DNA from: Tenrec ecaudatus
Lineage: Eukaryota; Chordata; Mammalia; Afrosoricida; Tenrecidae
DNA length: 64,000 bases
NCBI RefSeq assembly: GCF_050624435.1
Contig: NC_134535.1
Location: forward strand, 76,070,494-76,134,493
Direction of reading: 5' to 3'
The notes under the pieces: model-generated
What the model saw: only the letters and a program-made list of their open reading frames with translations
Databases searched by the model: none
Told to the model about the DNA's origin: nothing
Shown here: positions 35,752-48,000 of the stretch, piece after piece
Numbering within the stretch: position 1 is the stretch's first letter
How the letters are laid out: the number at the start of each line of letters is the position of its first letter
Made by a program: the position numbers and the translations under genes

Positions 35752-35990
35752 CCAAACTCACTGCCATTGAGTTAAAGCTGACTCACAGTGACCCTCTAGG
35801 ACAGCGTAGAATGGCTCCTGTGTTTTCTGAGACTGACTGTGGGAATAGACAGCCCTGTGTTTTCTGAGACAGTGACTCTGTGGGAATAGACAACCCTGTG
35901 TTTTCTGAGGAGCAGCTGTGGATTTCCTACTGCTGACCTTGCAGATTGCAGGTCAAGTCCTAGCTACTATGCCACCAGGGTTCCAAATCA
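35752..35990 (-). mobile_element. AfroSINE with internal triplication
   Basis: Antisense SINE: the tail GAGTTAAAGCTGACTCACAG at the left and the head GCTACTATGCCACCAGGGTT at the right. Its middle contains CCTGTGTTTTCTGAG three times at 43-46 bp spacing (from about 35817, 35860 and 35896), so the copy is longer than usual by about two units. Confidence 0.82.
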
Positions 35991-36936
35991 TAACCCACAC
36001 ACCACTGTTATAGTCGTGCATCTTAAAAATAATTTCCACAGGTGTGTGTGAGGGGTTCACCTCAGCAAGGGTAGTTTCTGGCCTTATAACATTGTCTTAC
36101 AATGACCCCAATCAACAGACACTCCCTAAAGAGCGATTAGTGTACTTGGATGGTAATTAGAGTCAAGGTGCGTGTGTGAGGTGTGTATGGGGGGGGCTGT
36201 CTCAGAGAAGGTATGCACACTTTGTTGGTGGGTGAACCAGGTATGGCTACTTGACATTGGGAAAATGTTTAACATTACCTACATAGAACTTCCAGGTGAA
36301 GAATACACCTGGTGCTATGTTCCTAATTGGATACTTCTAGTTTCTGTCCAGCCCTTGGTGATGTAGGGTAGGTGCTATAGACAACTGGGACCATTGACTC
36401 TGCCCTTCAGGAGTACACATCATTTATAGCCCACACCAGGAGGATTCTGTGAAACCCCACTAAGCAAACTGGGCTTTCCTTCAAATTCACCTGTAGCCGA
36501 TTGAAGGAACCTACATGCCCTCTTGGATTTAAAGCTGAAATACACTTTGTGAGAAGAACCAGATGATTTGAGGTTGTTGGACTTTGGTTCAGATCTCTTG
36601 CTTTGAGGGTGACCAATGAATGGTGGTTTGGGACTACCAGATAGTTGCTATTTTCATGCACTCATTGCTTTTTTATAATATGTCATAATCTAGCAAGCAT
36701 ATTTGTGCCTCTGTGAATGAGTGTTATTGAAAAAATTTGCCCTCTCTCCAACCCTTATTGTTTGTGTAAATAGAATTCAGTCACTTAAGATTTTAATATG
36801 TAGAAATTAACAATCCATGTACATTTGATCTAAAAAAAGTCCAACATTGATATATTTTCCTTTTCTTAACAGTCATTTAAATGATATACCATTGGCTAAA
36901 TTAAGATACTGTCAATAGAATGACCACATGTCCCAC
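35991..36936. other. Intergenic, nothing recognised
   Basis: Mixed sequence without gene or known repeat. A G-run and GTGTGTGTGAGG words occur near 36170-36195. Confidence 0.3.
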
Positions 36937-36951
36937 CCATAGGGATAATTT
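36937..36951. repeat. L1 target-site duplication, left copy
   Basis: CCATAGGGATAATTT, identical to 37542-37556. Confidence 0.95.
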
Positions 36952-37541
36952 TTTAAAAAACATTTTATTAGGGGCTCATACAACTCTTATCACAATCCAT
37001 GCATATACATACATCAGTTATATAAAGCACATCCGTACATTCTTTGCCCTAATCACTCTCAAAGCATTTGCTCTCCACTTAAGCCCTCTGCATCAGGTCC
37101 TCTTTTTTCCTCCTCCCTCCCCGCTCCTCCCTCCCTCATGAGCCCTTGATAATCCACAGATTGTTATTTTGTCATATCTTGCCCTATCCGGAGTCTCCCT
37201 TCCCCCCCTTCTCTGCCGTCCATCTCCCAGGGAGGAGGTCACATGTGGATCCTTTTAATCAGTTCCCCCTTTCCAACCCACTCACCCTCTACTCTCCCAG
37301 CCTCGCCCCTCACACCCCTGGTCCTGAAGGTATTGTCCACCCTGGATTCCCTGTGCCTCCAGCTCCCATATGAACCAGTGTACAACCTCTACACTATCCA
37401 GCCCTGCAAGGTAGAATTTGGATCATGGTAGTTGGGGGGAGGAAGCATCCAGGATCTGGGGCAAAGCTGTGTTTTTCTTCAGTACTACATCGCACCCTGA
37501 CTGACCCATCTCCTCTCCTAAACCCCTCTGTGAGGGGATCT
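36952..37541 (-). mobile_element. L1 LINE, short 3' UTR insertion (590 bp)
   Basis: Minus-strand L1 3' end with a perfect 15-bp target duplication. The sequence (ACATTTTATTAGGGGCTCAT onward) is closely similar to the young copy at 8365. It contains only distal 3' UTR. Confidence 0.95.
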
Positions 37542-37556
37542 CCATAGGGATAATTT
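37542..37556. repeat. L1 target-site duplication, right copy
   Basis: Exact partner of 36937-36951. Confidence 0.95.
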
Positions 37557-37837
37557 ATAATGTTCCCTAGACACTATTATTACTGGTAGGCACTCACTGA
37601 TTTCTTCACTACACTTTGCAATAGCACTCATATCTTCATTGATCTCTTCATGAGGGCAAGTATCAAGTAGGGCCTTATTATAGGAACCAATTTTTCTTCA
37701 ATTAGGGCTATGGTTAACTTTGAGTTTTACATCCGAAAACAAAAATCTATGCTTATTACCATTAAGTCAACTCTGGCAATCTTTGGGATAGAGTACAGAG
37801 CAGCAGTGGTTGTGAACTGATATATGTGTTACCCACT
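37557..37837 (-). mobile_element. Old L1 3' UTR remnant
   Basis: CACTCACTGATTTCTTCACT, ACACTTTGCAATAGCACTCA and TCTTCATGAGGGCAAGTATC match the old L1 3' UTR form at 11880-11970 and 57160-57240. The right part is unassigned. Confidence 0.45.
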
Positions 37838-38299
37838 TGTGGTAGTTACACAATTTCATGTCAATTTGATAAAAAAAATGAAGGGGTGAATCCTCCTCGT
37901 GGACCTTGTGGATTGAGGATTCTGGAAACTTTCTCTCTTCCCCCCTTGATGCAGGACACACTCTCTCTGTTTGACCTTCTTGTTGACAATCCACATAGAG
38001 CCACGCTAATGGCAGCCAGAGCCTTGGAAATGCTTCCTCTGCCACTGGATCCACAAGAGTTTCTACTCACCTGCCTGCAATCTCCCTGCACTCGGCATCA
38101 TTGTATGTGTTGTGTGAATCTGAAGTGGATTTTATAGACTAGTATCAGACATATGGTCCCATATTGGACTTATGGACTAGATCTGGACTGGGCTGGGATG
38201 TTTTCTTAATATACAATTACTCTTTGATATAAAGTTCTTTCTTATACACATGCATGAGTGTCCCTGGATTTGTTTCTCTATTCAACTCTGCCTAACACA
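37838..38299 (+). mobile_element. LTR-like repeat, family X (best-preserved)
   Basis: Fossil of 462 bp. It starts TGTGGTAGTTACACAATTTC, ends TTGTTTCTCTATTCAACTCT then GCCTAACACA, and is flanked by CCACT and CCAAT (4 of 5 matching). It serves here as the reference copy for family X. It resembles mammalian MaLR-type LTRs in its ends, but the family name is not established. Confidence 0.65.
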
Positions 38300-38317
38300 C
38301 CAATACACCATCAAACA

Positions 38318-38525
38318 ACAACAACAACAATCCACTGTCCCGAGTTCATTCTGACTCATGATGACTCTACAGATCAGGGTTGAACTGCCCCTGTCAATTT
38401 CCCAAACTGTAAATCTTTACAGGAGTAGAAAGCCTATCTTTCTCCCATGGAGCTGCTGGTGTTTTTGAACAGCTGACCCTGAGGTTATCAGTCCAATGCT
38501 TAATCTCTATGCTACCAGGGCTCTT
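38318..38525 (-). mobile_element. AfroSINE
   Basis: Antisense SINE with a CAA-repeat tail (ACAACAACAACAACAATCC) at the left. The body has CATTCTGACTCATGATGAC and CTTTCTCCCATGGAGCTGC, and the head at the right is CTCTATGCTACCAGGGCTC. Nearly full length. Confidence 0.85.
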
Positions 38526-38654
38526 TAAATTCTACAACAAAAATCCCTTTTGGTACTAACTTAAAAACACAAGCTATAGTATGTTTCAAATCTGAGATAA
38601 GATGGTCTGGGACATAGCTTTATGGTGAGGCAATTACTAGTCCCTACCTATCTG

Positions 38655-38812
38655 TGGCTGACTCTCCGGATGGTGCTAATGGTTAAGTAATGGAGGTGAT
38701 CTTCTTATGAAAGGTCACAGTCTTGAAAACCCACTGGAGCAGTTGTACTCTGCTCTTATGATGATGCCAGAGTCATGATGATGTCACGAGAATTGACTCC
38801 ATGTCAACTAGT
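38655..38812 (+). mobile_element. AfroSINE, diverged
   Basis: Head-like GGATGGTGCTAATGGTTAAG, mid-part GAAAACCCACTGGAGCAGTT and tail ATTGACTCCATGTCAACT follow SINE order on the plus strand. Weak but collinear. Confidence 0.5.
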
Positions 38813-39290
38813 TTAATTTTCTTTCTTTGGGTTCCTTATACATGTTTAATATTTCTGATAAAATATTTGAACAAATTTCTTAAAGTATGATAACAATTAA
38901 AAGCTCTTCATGTAAACCTAAGGATACTATGAGTTGGGAATTGACTTGTAAATCTAAACTTTAATAGCAAGCTCAGCTGAATATCATTTATGATAACCCT
39001 ACTGATTTTTATCAGATATTTCTTTCATGGAATGAGATTATCAGTATTATTTAGCTACTGTTTTAAAATATTGAAGTCTGTAAATTAGAAAGGAATGTTT
39101 GAAATGTGTTTTTTAAAAAAAATTTATCCACGAGTTTCCTCTTGTTGGCAAGTCTGAAATATAGCTCTGGTATCTCCTTCTGAAAATTCATCTGAGATGA
39201 TGTTTAATAAGGGAAGGTCTATAGAATCCCTCCTTAAGTTTTCATGGAAAAAACTTTATGAATATTCTTCAGAGTTTTCTTTGATTTCAT
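38813..39290. other. Region downstream of third OR gene
   Basis: AT-rich, nothing recognised; probably includes the 3' UTR of the minus-strand OR gene. Confidence 0.35.
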
Positions 39291-40223
39291 TTAAGATTCA
39301 CTCATGATCTTTCTGACCACATCCCTGAAGGCTTGTTTTACTTGTTTATTCCGTAGAGTGTAAATGAAGGGGTTTAGTAAAGGGGCCACTGACGTATTGA
39401 GCACAGCTACTCCCTTATTTAAGGCAACTCCTTCTTTTGCTGAAGGTTTAATGTACATGAAGATGCAGCTTCCATAAGAGAGAGAGATGACAATCATGTG
39501 GGAGGAGCATGTGGAAAAAGCCTTTTTCCTTTGCTGGGCAGAGGGGATCTTCAGAATGGTCCTGATGATATTTGTGTAGGAGAGAATCACCAGCACCAGG
39601 GTAGTAGTCAAGGTTACAATTGCTAAGAAAAAGTCAATGATTTCCAGGAGTCTTGTGTCTGAGCAAGATATTTCTATGAGTGGTCCATAGTCACAATAAT
39701 AATGATTCAACACATTGGAGGCACAGAAATCCAGCTGACTGGTCTGGATGATTGGGTATAAAATGATTAGGAACCCACCGAGCCAAGAGCAGAGAACCAG
39801 GTAGATACAGACTCTGTTGTTCATGATGGTTGTGTAATGTAGGGGTTTGCAGATGGCTACATAGCGATCATAAGACATGGCAGCCAGAAGGTAAAACTCT
39901 GTTGCCCCGAGGAATATGGCAAAGAAATACTGAGTGACACATCCAGCAAAACTTATGGCCTTATTCCCAGTTGAGATGCTGAACAGCAGCCTAGGAGTAA
40001 ACGTGGTTGTAAAGGAAATTTCCAAGAAGGAGAAATTCCTGAGGAAGAAATACATGGGAGTCTGGAGATGGGAGTCCAGTAAAGTGAGAGTGATTATTGT
40101 CAGATTACCTAAGATGCTAAATGCATATGTAAGAAAAATAAGTAAAAAAATTACAGTCTGAAGCTCTGGGATGTCTGTTAGTCCCACCAGGATGAATTCT
40201 CTCAGATGTGTTTTGTTTTTCAT
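39291..40223 (-). CDS. OR6C: Olfactory receptor, family 6 subfamily C (310 aa)
   Basis: Intact odorant receptor. Marks: glycosylation site NKT at 3-5, GN at 39-40, PMYFF at 56-60, [10 protein letters not shown] at 116-125, ECL2 cysteines at 167, 177 and 187, [10 protein letters not shown] at 234-243 and [12 protein letters not shown] at 281-292. The loop [21 protein letters not shown] and the stretch [11 protein letters not shown] resemble the genes at 639 and 62660 more than the plus-strand gene. The second half recalls human OR6C75 and OR6C4, but I cannot assign orthology. The ATG at 40223 is used: the in-frame codon two residues upstream is TTG, and an acceptor-like TTCTGTACCCTCACAG lies 15 nt before the ATG. 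Confidence 0.95.
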   Translation of the reverse strand: MKNKTHLREFILVGLTDIPELQTVIFLLIFLTYAFSILGNLTIITLTLLDSHLQTPMYFFLRNFSFLEISFTTTFTPRLLFSISTGNKAISFAGCVTQYFFAIFLGATEFYLLAAMSYDRYVAICKPLHYTTIMNNRVCIYLVLCSWLGGFLIILYPIIQTSQLDFCASNVLNHYYCDYGPLIEISCSDTRLLEIIDFFLAIVTLTTTLVLVILSYTNIIRTILKIPSAQQRKKAFSTCSSHMIVISLSYGSCIFMYIKPSAKEGVALNKGVAVLNTSVAPLLNPFIYTLRNKQVKQAFRDVVRKIMSES

Positions 40224-40238
40224 GGCCAATATTTGGGC

Positions 40239-40254
40239 CTGTGAGGGTACAGAA
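40239..40254 (-). promoter_or_regulatory. Splice acceptor of OR coding exon
   Basis: On the minus strand TTCTGTACCCTCACAG precedes GCCCAAATATTGGCC and the ATG. The pyrimidine-rich tract with CAG is the best acceptor of the four genes and leaves a 15-nt leader in the coding exon. Confidence 0.6.
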
Positions 40255-40439
40255 GAAATAAATCAGTGATGAGAGGGGAGGGAAGCTCGGAAACATGAAG
40301 AAGAGGCTAATGTATTTGTTCTGGTAAATAAGGTAGGAATGAGTGTGACTGGTTAGATGGCACCAAACCACAACTACAAGTTTTTCCCATTGAATTGATT
40401 CAAGAGCTTTCCCTTCTGTCAATCTGACTCAAATTGATT

Positions 40440-40904
40440 TTCTTTTTTATTGGGCTGCTTGTCAAAAGATCGATTTTCTATAATTTCATGGTAGAAAGAC
40501 AATCTTTTTCTTCTTTTAACTCCATTGTGAATTAGGTAAAGGTTTACAGAGCACATATCAGGTTTACACTAAAAAATTAACGCACATTTTGTTACAACTC
40601 ATCCCTTCACTGTACCATCATTTATCCTACTATCTCCCGAGTTTCTTGTTTCTACCTTGCCTCTTTCCCACCCCACTGTACTTAGTCCTTGGATAAATGC
40701 TACCCTTTTGATATTAAAGTTTTGATTATTCCAACATAGAGTGAGTTGAGTTCCAGACCTGAAGGATGATTAAAGGCCAGAGTTTTGGGACTTCTAGAGT
40801 CTCAATCTGATCAGTAAACCTGATCACTTCTACGAGTTTAGGCTTTGTTCTACCTTTTCTTCCCATTCTTTGTAGTAACTAGCGGGCTAACGTTTTCCTG
40901 ACTG
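40440..40904 (-). mobile_element. Ancient L1 3' UTR, first part
   Basis: ACTCCATTGTGAATTAGG, AAAGGTTTACAGAGCACATA and ACAACTCATCCCTTCACTG match the long 3' UTR known from elephant-type L1 in antisense. It appears to continue at 41335 after an RTE fragment. Confidence 0.5.
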
Positions 40905-41330
40905 AAGCATGGTATTTTCAATCACCTCATATGCATGTGGAAATGGTATATTGAATAAGGAATATTGATGGAGAATTGGTGCATTTGAATGGTGCTGATG
41001 AAAAATATTGAAATGACTGTGGATTGCCAGTAGAACACACACATCTATCTTGGAAGAAATGCAGCTAGAATACTGCGGTATTTAGAATGGAGGATGGCAA
41101 AACTTCATCTTATGTATTTTGGACATGTTATCAGGAGAGACCGATCATTAGAAAAAGGCTCCAAACTTGGTAAAGTGGCAGGGAAGAGGAAGAGGGATGA
41201 GATGGATTTACACAGTGGCTGCAACAATGGGCTCAAACATCACAATTATGAGGATGGTGTAGGGCTGTGCAGTGTTTCCTTCTGTGTTACATAAGGTTGT
41301 TACTGGCCAGAACCCACTTGATATCACCTA
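40905..41330 (+). mobile_element. BovB/RTE LINE 3' end
   Basis: TCACCTCATATGCATGTGG, AAATGCAGCTAGAATAC, TTTTGGACATGTTATCAGGA and AGTGGCTGCAACAATGGGCT follow BovB/RTE order to the 3' end (the region encoding the ORF C-terminus, then the tail). It is 5'-truncated and inserted between two halves of an ancient L1 3' UTR. Confidence 0.82.
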
Positions 41331-41334
41331 ACAA

Positions 41335-41860
41335 AAACACCTATCCAGCACTTTCAATGTAATCCTTTTCAAGAGCACCGGTAGTGGTAACCAGGTACCA
41401 TACAGTTCTATTTTCAAGATTGTGGAAGCTGATGTTTGTATGGTTCATTAGCCCATTGCACTACGTGTTTCCATATGTCTTTAGATTTTCGTTATCACCC
41501 TTCCCTTTGAATGACAAGAGAATGATCATTGTACCTTAAATGACTCTTGAGGAACATTTAGACCCCAGTAGATGTAGAGCATGGTTTTTGTGAACTGTTT
41601 TCTGCCAATTGAAATTGGTGTCCCATGAGAATATGGTCTTGATACCTCAGGCCTTTCTACTCATTTCCTAAAGGCGTTTGGTTATGTTTAAGATGTTTTC
41701 ATGGTTTTGGTGCATGTATGCTTCACCACATCTATGGTTACATTTGCAGCAAAGCTAATTATTTATACAAATATCCTCTGTCAAATATACACATATCAGT
41801 GGGTTTGCTGCCCCTCCAGGTAGAAGAACGTTTTCCATGGGTAATTTTCAGGCTCATTAT
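41335..41860 (-). mobile_element. Ancient L1 3' UTR, second part
   Basis: TATGGTTCATTAGCCCATTG, CCAGTAGATGTAGAGCATGG and TGCCAATTGAAATTGGTG then TCCCATGAGAATATGGTC are diverged but collinear with elephant-type L1 3' UTR antisense. Confidence 0.5.
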
Positions 41861-41864
41861 GCAC

Positions 41865-42238
41865 TTTTATAAGTTGGTGCACTTGAAACATGGTGTTGGT
41901 GAAGAATATTGAATCTACCATGGACTACAGAGGAAGGAACAGCTTTATCTTGAGGGAAGCACACCCAGAATCACCTGGACTCGAGTTTCAAAGACATGCA
42001 ATTACTTTGGCTATATTAAGAGGAAGGATCAGTTCCCGGAGAATAAATCACGCTTGGTAAAGGAAAGGGTCAGGACTTACGGGGCAGGTTGATAAAAATG
42101 CATTTGTGTTGATCAAATGGCTACAACAATGGAGTCAAACATGGCAATCACTGTGAAGGACTGCGCAATCATTTGCTCTGTAATGCACCAGCCCCCAGTG
42201 AGTCTGAGATGGCTCAATGACATTCAACAGCAACCACT
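41865..42238 (+). mobile_element. BovB/RTE LINE 3' end, second copy
   Basis: Parallel to 40905-41330: GAAGAATATTGAATCTACC, TCACGCTTGGTAAAGG, AAATGGCTACAACAATGGAG and a tail GTGAGTCTGAGATGGC. Same strand, more diverged. Confidence 0.72.
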
Positions 42239-42889
42239 ATCTTCTCCACCAATGTTTAAGACATTAGTTGTACATCTATTTTTATATTGAATATTGCTGC
42301 TGCACTTCTTTTTTGCCTTTCCCCACTTTTTTTATGGTGGTGAATGCTAACACACCAACACATTTGAAAACACAACTTCTATACTTACATCTCAATGATT
42401 TTCATTATATTTTCTATGTTTTGCCACTATTATCACTGCCTTCATCCAATACAATCTGTCACTATAGACATTACTTCAATGACCACCTAACAATAAGTGG
42501 ACTTTTCTCCTCCCTCCTTCTCCTGGTAGTCACTTTTATATGAACATGCCATCTTTCCTAAAAGTGATAATTGGTTCCTAAGGAGGAAGAGAAGGACAAG
42601 AGAACAGAGATATATTCAATAATATAGTGTTTAATTGGTTCTATACACTTTGTATGTGTACATTCAATTTATGGTTTGTTTGCACTCACTTATCCCCTGT
42701 AGCAGTGTAAAAAGACATAGCATGGACAAAAATATGTGTAAAGTCTGGGCACAGAACTACTTCTGTGTCTGATCTTCAGAATCTTGAGCTGTCTGCCACT
42801 GATGGTAAGAAATATTTTAGACATTTGGTGATTTCAGATGGATATTTTAGAAACTATTTTTAATTCCCCCACTGTCAGTTATGGAGAGG
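42239..42889. other. Intergenic, nothing recognised
   Basis: No gene or family identified. Confidence 0.3.
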
Positions 42890-43165
42890 TGCTCATATGC
42901 ACTTGAATCTCCTTCCTACATTAAAAAATTAATTGTAATATATATATAAAATCATTCCACACATCATTCCACACTTCAATCACATCCAGCTCAGAATTTT
43001 ACATTTACTACCACAATCAGTTTCCAGACATTTTCTAGATGGGCTGCTTGACATCATCATCCCTTCACCCTGCCACCACCTCTGTGTCCCCCTCCATTAA
43101 AACCCTTATACCACTTGCTGACTCTATAGGTTCATTAGTCCTGGCTCTCATACACCAAAAAATGA
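42890..43165 (-). mobile_element. Possible old L1 3' UTR fragment
   Basis: TTACTACCACAATCAGTTTC and the pyrimidine-rich CCTTCACCCTGCCACC stretch resemble old L1 3' ends in antisense. Weak. Confidence 0.35.
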
Positions 43166-44770
43166 AAGAAAAACATCCAATTACCTTCCTATATTCTAGA
43201 AGCTGTCAGGATGGTTGAATCATTTTTCTTGGGTTACAGATTTAATCACAGCACAAAATTAGTAAAGAGACTACCAGATTATTGTCATTATATTCTTTTC
43301 CCAGAAAGGTTAGTGCTTTTCTTAAGAAAGAAGCCTGAAGATGTTACTTTGATAGCCTAAGATCACTGAAATAAAGACACTTATGCTCCCTTTCCCACAA
43401 CCCAGGTCATGTACTTATCTGGAACATCAGAGATCCATCACCAAGCAGGTCTTAATTACTGGACTGTACAGAATGAGGCTTTGTTCCCTAGTGATCTGAA
43501 TGTCCTTGTTTCCACACTTTCTGATAATCGACTTTTTGTCTTTCGTGTCCAGCTCCATCTTATTACCACAAATTACACATGCATATTCCATATACACTCT
43601 ATAGTAATCACATATTGATATTTTCACAAAGATATCTATGTTAGCATGCTTTGTAATAGAGAACATTTGAAAATTATTTGCATTTTCATCAGTAGGAAAA
43701 TGACTGCATAATTTTTCAAAACTAAACCACAAAATGCTGCAAAGACAATAAAAAAGAGAAGCTTTATATAATCTGATTTGGAAAGATGTCTTTGATATAC
43801 TGTTGCATGAGAAAAGCAAACTGAATAGCAATGTGTGACCCATTTGAGGAAAAATACATAGAAACATTTTTTATGTGCATAGTTAAAGTTCTAGAAAAAT
43901 AAACGGCTAACATCTATGGAGTTAGAGGGGAAGTTTGAAACATAGGACTAACTTTCTATCTGTCTATATTGTTAAAATATTTTAAGAAAGTACAAGTTAC
44001 TTTTCAGTTAGGAAATGAAAAAATATATAATTATATGTTTTTATGATGTACAATTAAAAATATAACATTGATCAACCTATAAGCTGAGAACATACTTACA
44101 TTGGGCTTTTAGGGTAGATGCTGTGTGATTTTGCTCATTGATATCCCTGCGATGAATCACCACTTAAAAATCAGATGTGGATAAAAGGTGGCAAAAATTC
44201 GATTTTATTTGTTCCCATCACTGACTGTTGACCTATTTACAAAAGTTCACAAGAGTATTTAGTGTAAAAAATGTTTCTCACCCTATCAGCTTAGTATTCT
44301 GTTATATACCAACTTAGTTCTCTTTCTTCATTCGTTGAAAATGTACACTCACTAGCAAGTAATCCTTTGAGATACTACCTCATTGAAATTTAGCCTATAT
44401 CTAGCTATGACACTAAACTACTGGGAAGCATTCTCCCCTCAAAGCCTTATATCTTTTGTTTTGACTCCTTGGAGCTGGAATATGAGTTTCTTTGCTGCCT
44501 TAGCACCAGACTGAAGACCACATATTTTAAATGTTCTGTTCAGAAGGGACCTCAGTGTCATCAGTTCAGACACGAAATGAAAGACCCCAGGAGACACATT
44601 CAGAGCGTGTTAATGAACTCTGTTGGTTGAGAATTCTGGAACTGAACTTTAATTAGGTGATTTAGGAGGCTTGTTCAAAGAGACTCTGAGGAAGTTAATC
44701 GGATAGCATCAGAATCAAGAGCCTTATGGGAATGGCAGTAATAATAATGATTGAAAAATAATCACAGGAA
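43166..44770. other. Long stretch without recognised genes
   Basis: About 1.6 kb. A 146-codon open frame on the minus strand (43427-43867) has no recognisable domain, no upstream signals and an ordinary AT-rich composition, so I do not call it. Confidence 0.35.
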
Positions 44771-44905
44771 ATATAACAATAGCAAGTGTTTTGAACAGTT
44801 TACTATGTGCCAAGCATAATGCTAAACCATATACGCTCCTTGTTTGCTTAATGACCCTGCGGGCCATAAATGATTACAAACTCTACTGCTGTGAAAAGAA
44901 AGGCA
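44771..44905 (+). mobile_element. MIR SINE (ancient)
   Basis: AACAATAGCAAGTGTTTTGA then TTTACTATGTGCCAAGCATA and ATGCTAAACCATATACGCTC follow the MIR consensus around its conserved core. Confidence 0.6.
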
Positions 44906-45003
44906 GGCGTTAGAAGAAGGTCTGCTGATTCACCTCCAAAAAAATCAGCATTGAATACCCCAGGAAACAAAATTCTACGCTGACGTCCATGATTGTGTGT
45001 GTG

Positions 45004-48000
45004 TTTTAATCATTTTATTGGGGCTCGTATAACTCTTATTACAATCCATACATATGTCAATTGTGTCAAACACAATTGCCATCATCATTCTCAAAATATT
45101 TGCTTTCTACTTGAGCCCTTGATATTAGCTCCTAATTTCTGCCCCTCCCCACTCTCCCTTCCCCCATGAACCCTTGATAATTGATAAATTATTGTTAATT
45201 TGTCATATCTTACACTGTGAAATGTCTCCCTTCACTCACTTTTCTGTTGTCCACCCCCCAGGAAGGAGGTTATATGTAGATCCTTGTAATCAGTTCCCCC
45301 TTTCTACCCCACCTTCACTCCACCCTCCCGGTACAACCACTCTGACCACTGGTCCTGAAGGGATCATCCGCCCTGGATTCCCTGTGTTTCCAGTTTCTAT
45401 CTGTACCAGTGTACATCCTCTGGTCTAGCCAGATTTGTAAGGTAGAATTGGGATCATGATATTTGGGGTGGAAGCATTTAAGAACTAGAGGAAAGTTGTA
45501 TGTTTCATCATTGCTACACTGCACCCTGCCTGACTCATCTCCTGCCGACCCTTCTGTAAGGGGGTGTCTAGTTGGCTACAGATGGGCTTTGGGTCTCCAA
45601 TATGCACTCACCATCATTTACAATGCCCTGATTTTTTGTTCTTTGATGCCTGATACCTGATCCATTCGGCACTTTGTGGTCACACAGGCTGGTGTGCTTC
45701 TTCCATGTGGGATTTGTTGCTTCTGTGCTAGATGGTTGCTTGTTTACTTTCAAGTCTTTAAGACCCCAGATGCTATATCTTTTGATAGCTGGGCACCATC
45801 AGCTTTCTTTACCACATTTGCTTATGCATATATTTGTCTCAGTGATCATATCGGGAAGGTGGGCACCCACTGATAGGATTTTTTGCTCTCGGATGCCTGA
45901 TACCTGGTCCCTTCTACACCTCGTGATCACACTGGCTGGTGTGCTTCTTTCATGTGGGCTTTGTTGCTTCTGAGATAGATGGCTGCTTATTTACCTGCAA
46001 GCCTTCAAGACCCCAGATGCTATAGCTTTTGATAGCCGGGTATCATCAGCCTTCTTCACCACATTTATTTATGTACACATTTGTCTTCAGCGATCCTGTC
46101 GGGACGGTGTGCATCATGGAATGCCAATTTCATAGAACAACGTGTTCTTGCATTGAGGAAGTACCTGTGTGGAGGTTCAATGTCCATTTGCTGGCTTAAT
46201 ACTAAACCAATAGATATATGCATGTAGATCTATTTCTCTACCATCCTATGTAAATATATTTACATATGTACATAACCATACTTAGACCTCTATAAATGCC
46301 CTTTGCCTCCTAGTTCTTTCATCCATTTCCTTTTACTTTCCTCTTGTCCCACTATCATGCTCAGCCTTCATTTGGGTTTCAATAATTTCTCTCGGTTATA
46401 TTGTTCTTGCTGAATCCCTACCTGGCCTCTCACACCTTCTTTGCCACTAATTTTGGATGACTTGTTTCTCCTTTGTCCCTGGGTTGGTGAACACCACCTC
46501 CTCTCCCCTGCTTCACCCTCTACCATGTCCCCTGGAACCATCAGTCCCATTGTTTTCTCCTCCAGACTGTTTATCCAGTCTATCTTATCTAGATAGATCT
46601 GCAGAGATAATAATATGCACCAGAAAACAAGGCATAGGAAGACAAAATGACAAAAGAGAACACAACGATGACAACAAAGAAGAAAACCAATGACCAAGAA
46701 AGGAATAAATTAATTTTAAAAAAAAGAAAGAGAAAAAAAATTTAAAAGATAGAAAAACCTGTAAATAGATCTAGATCTGATTTTCGATCTCTAGACATGT
46801 CCTCCAGTTTAGTCCAATGGGGTGCAATGCTCTGGCCCCAAAGTCTATCCTTTGAACTCCCTCAGGAGCTCCCTGCTCTGTTCCCCCTACTGCTCCACCA
46901 CAACCTTTAGTGTTGTGCTTCAGTGTCGTGGGGTCAGCCTGGGCCAGTATAACACTGAGTCTCTAGTGTTGTCCCTTGTAGAGCCATGGGTCAGTGAGGG
47001 ACGTTTTGTCTCATAATGGGATCAGCCATATGGTCCACAATGTGTATTGGCTGTTCAGAGCAGGGATATCTTCCTCCAGGCCTGGTGGGCCAGGATGTGC
47101 TCCACAATCTCTTCCTCCCCATTCATCTGCTCCCGTGTGCTCTGATCAGACATGTCCCTCTCCACTAACTGCAGCTTCAGTGCTGTCCTCTAAAGTAAAA
47201 TCTTCTGGGGGAAGGGGCAGTTGTCCACATAGCTGGTTTTGGGGCCAAGCCTTCAGGCCTCTCCACTGGCTCCCCTCTCCATACTGGCACACTGCATTCA
47301 CATCTCGGAACATCAGATTTAAGTCTGGTCCCTCTTTCCCTGTGGAGACACAAACAATACCCTCCCTTTGGATGGGTCAGTGCCCTATTATCCCACCACA
47401 CATCTCTCTTTTTTTCCTTTCCTCTGACCCCTCTCCTGTTTAGTTGGCTACCGTATGTATCTGGACCTCACCCCTGGAGTGTTTGTATGCAGTAGCTTTT
47501 TCCCTGTGCCGCTTTTTCATTTTTCTTTTCTTTTTTATTAACTTACCTCAGTGGACTCATGTTGTACTTGTCCTTTTGAGCTTGGCTTATTTCACTTAGT
47601 ATAATTTCCTCCAGTTCTTCCCATGTGGCAATATGCTTCATGCATTCATGACTGCTCTTTAGCAATGCGTTGTACTCCATTGTATGTATGTACCACAGTT
47701 TTTTAATCTACTTGTCAGGTTATGGGAATTTGGGTTGTTCACAACTCCTTGCAATTGTGAACTGTGCCACAATGAACATTGGAGCACGGATGCTTGGCCG
47801 TGGTTTTTTTCTTGCCTCTTCTGGGTATATGCACAATAGGGGGATTGCTGTGTCCTATGGTAGCTCAATTTTCATGTTTTAGAAATTGCCAAATTGATTT
47901 CCATAGTGGCTGTACATACCTATAGGTCCACTGGCAGTGGATGAGAGTTCCTATCTCACCACAGCCCTTCTAACATTTGTTGCTCTCTGATTTTTTGAAT

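Noticed and set aside
41094-41294. 66-codon frame MAKLHLMYFGHVIRRDRS...
   Set aside because: This is the decayed C-terminus of a BovB/RTE ORF (LxYFGHVIRRD motif), not a host gene.
43427-43867. 146-codon minus-strand frame
   Set aside because: No recognisable family, no splice or promoter context, AT-rich composition; chance is the simpler explanation.
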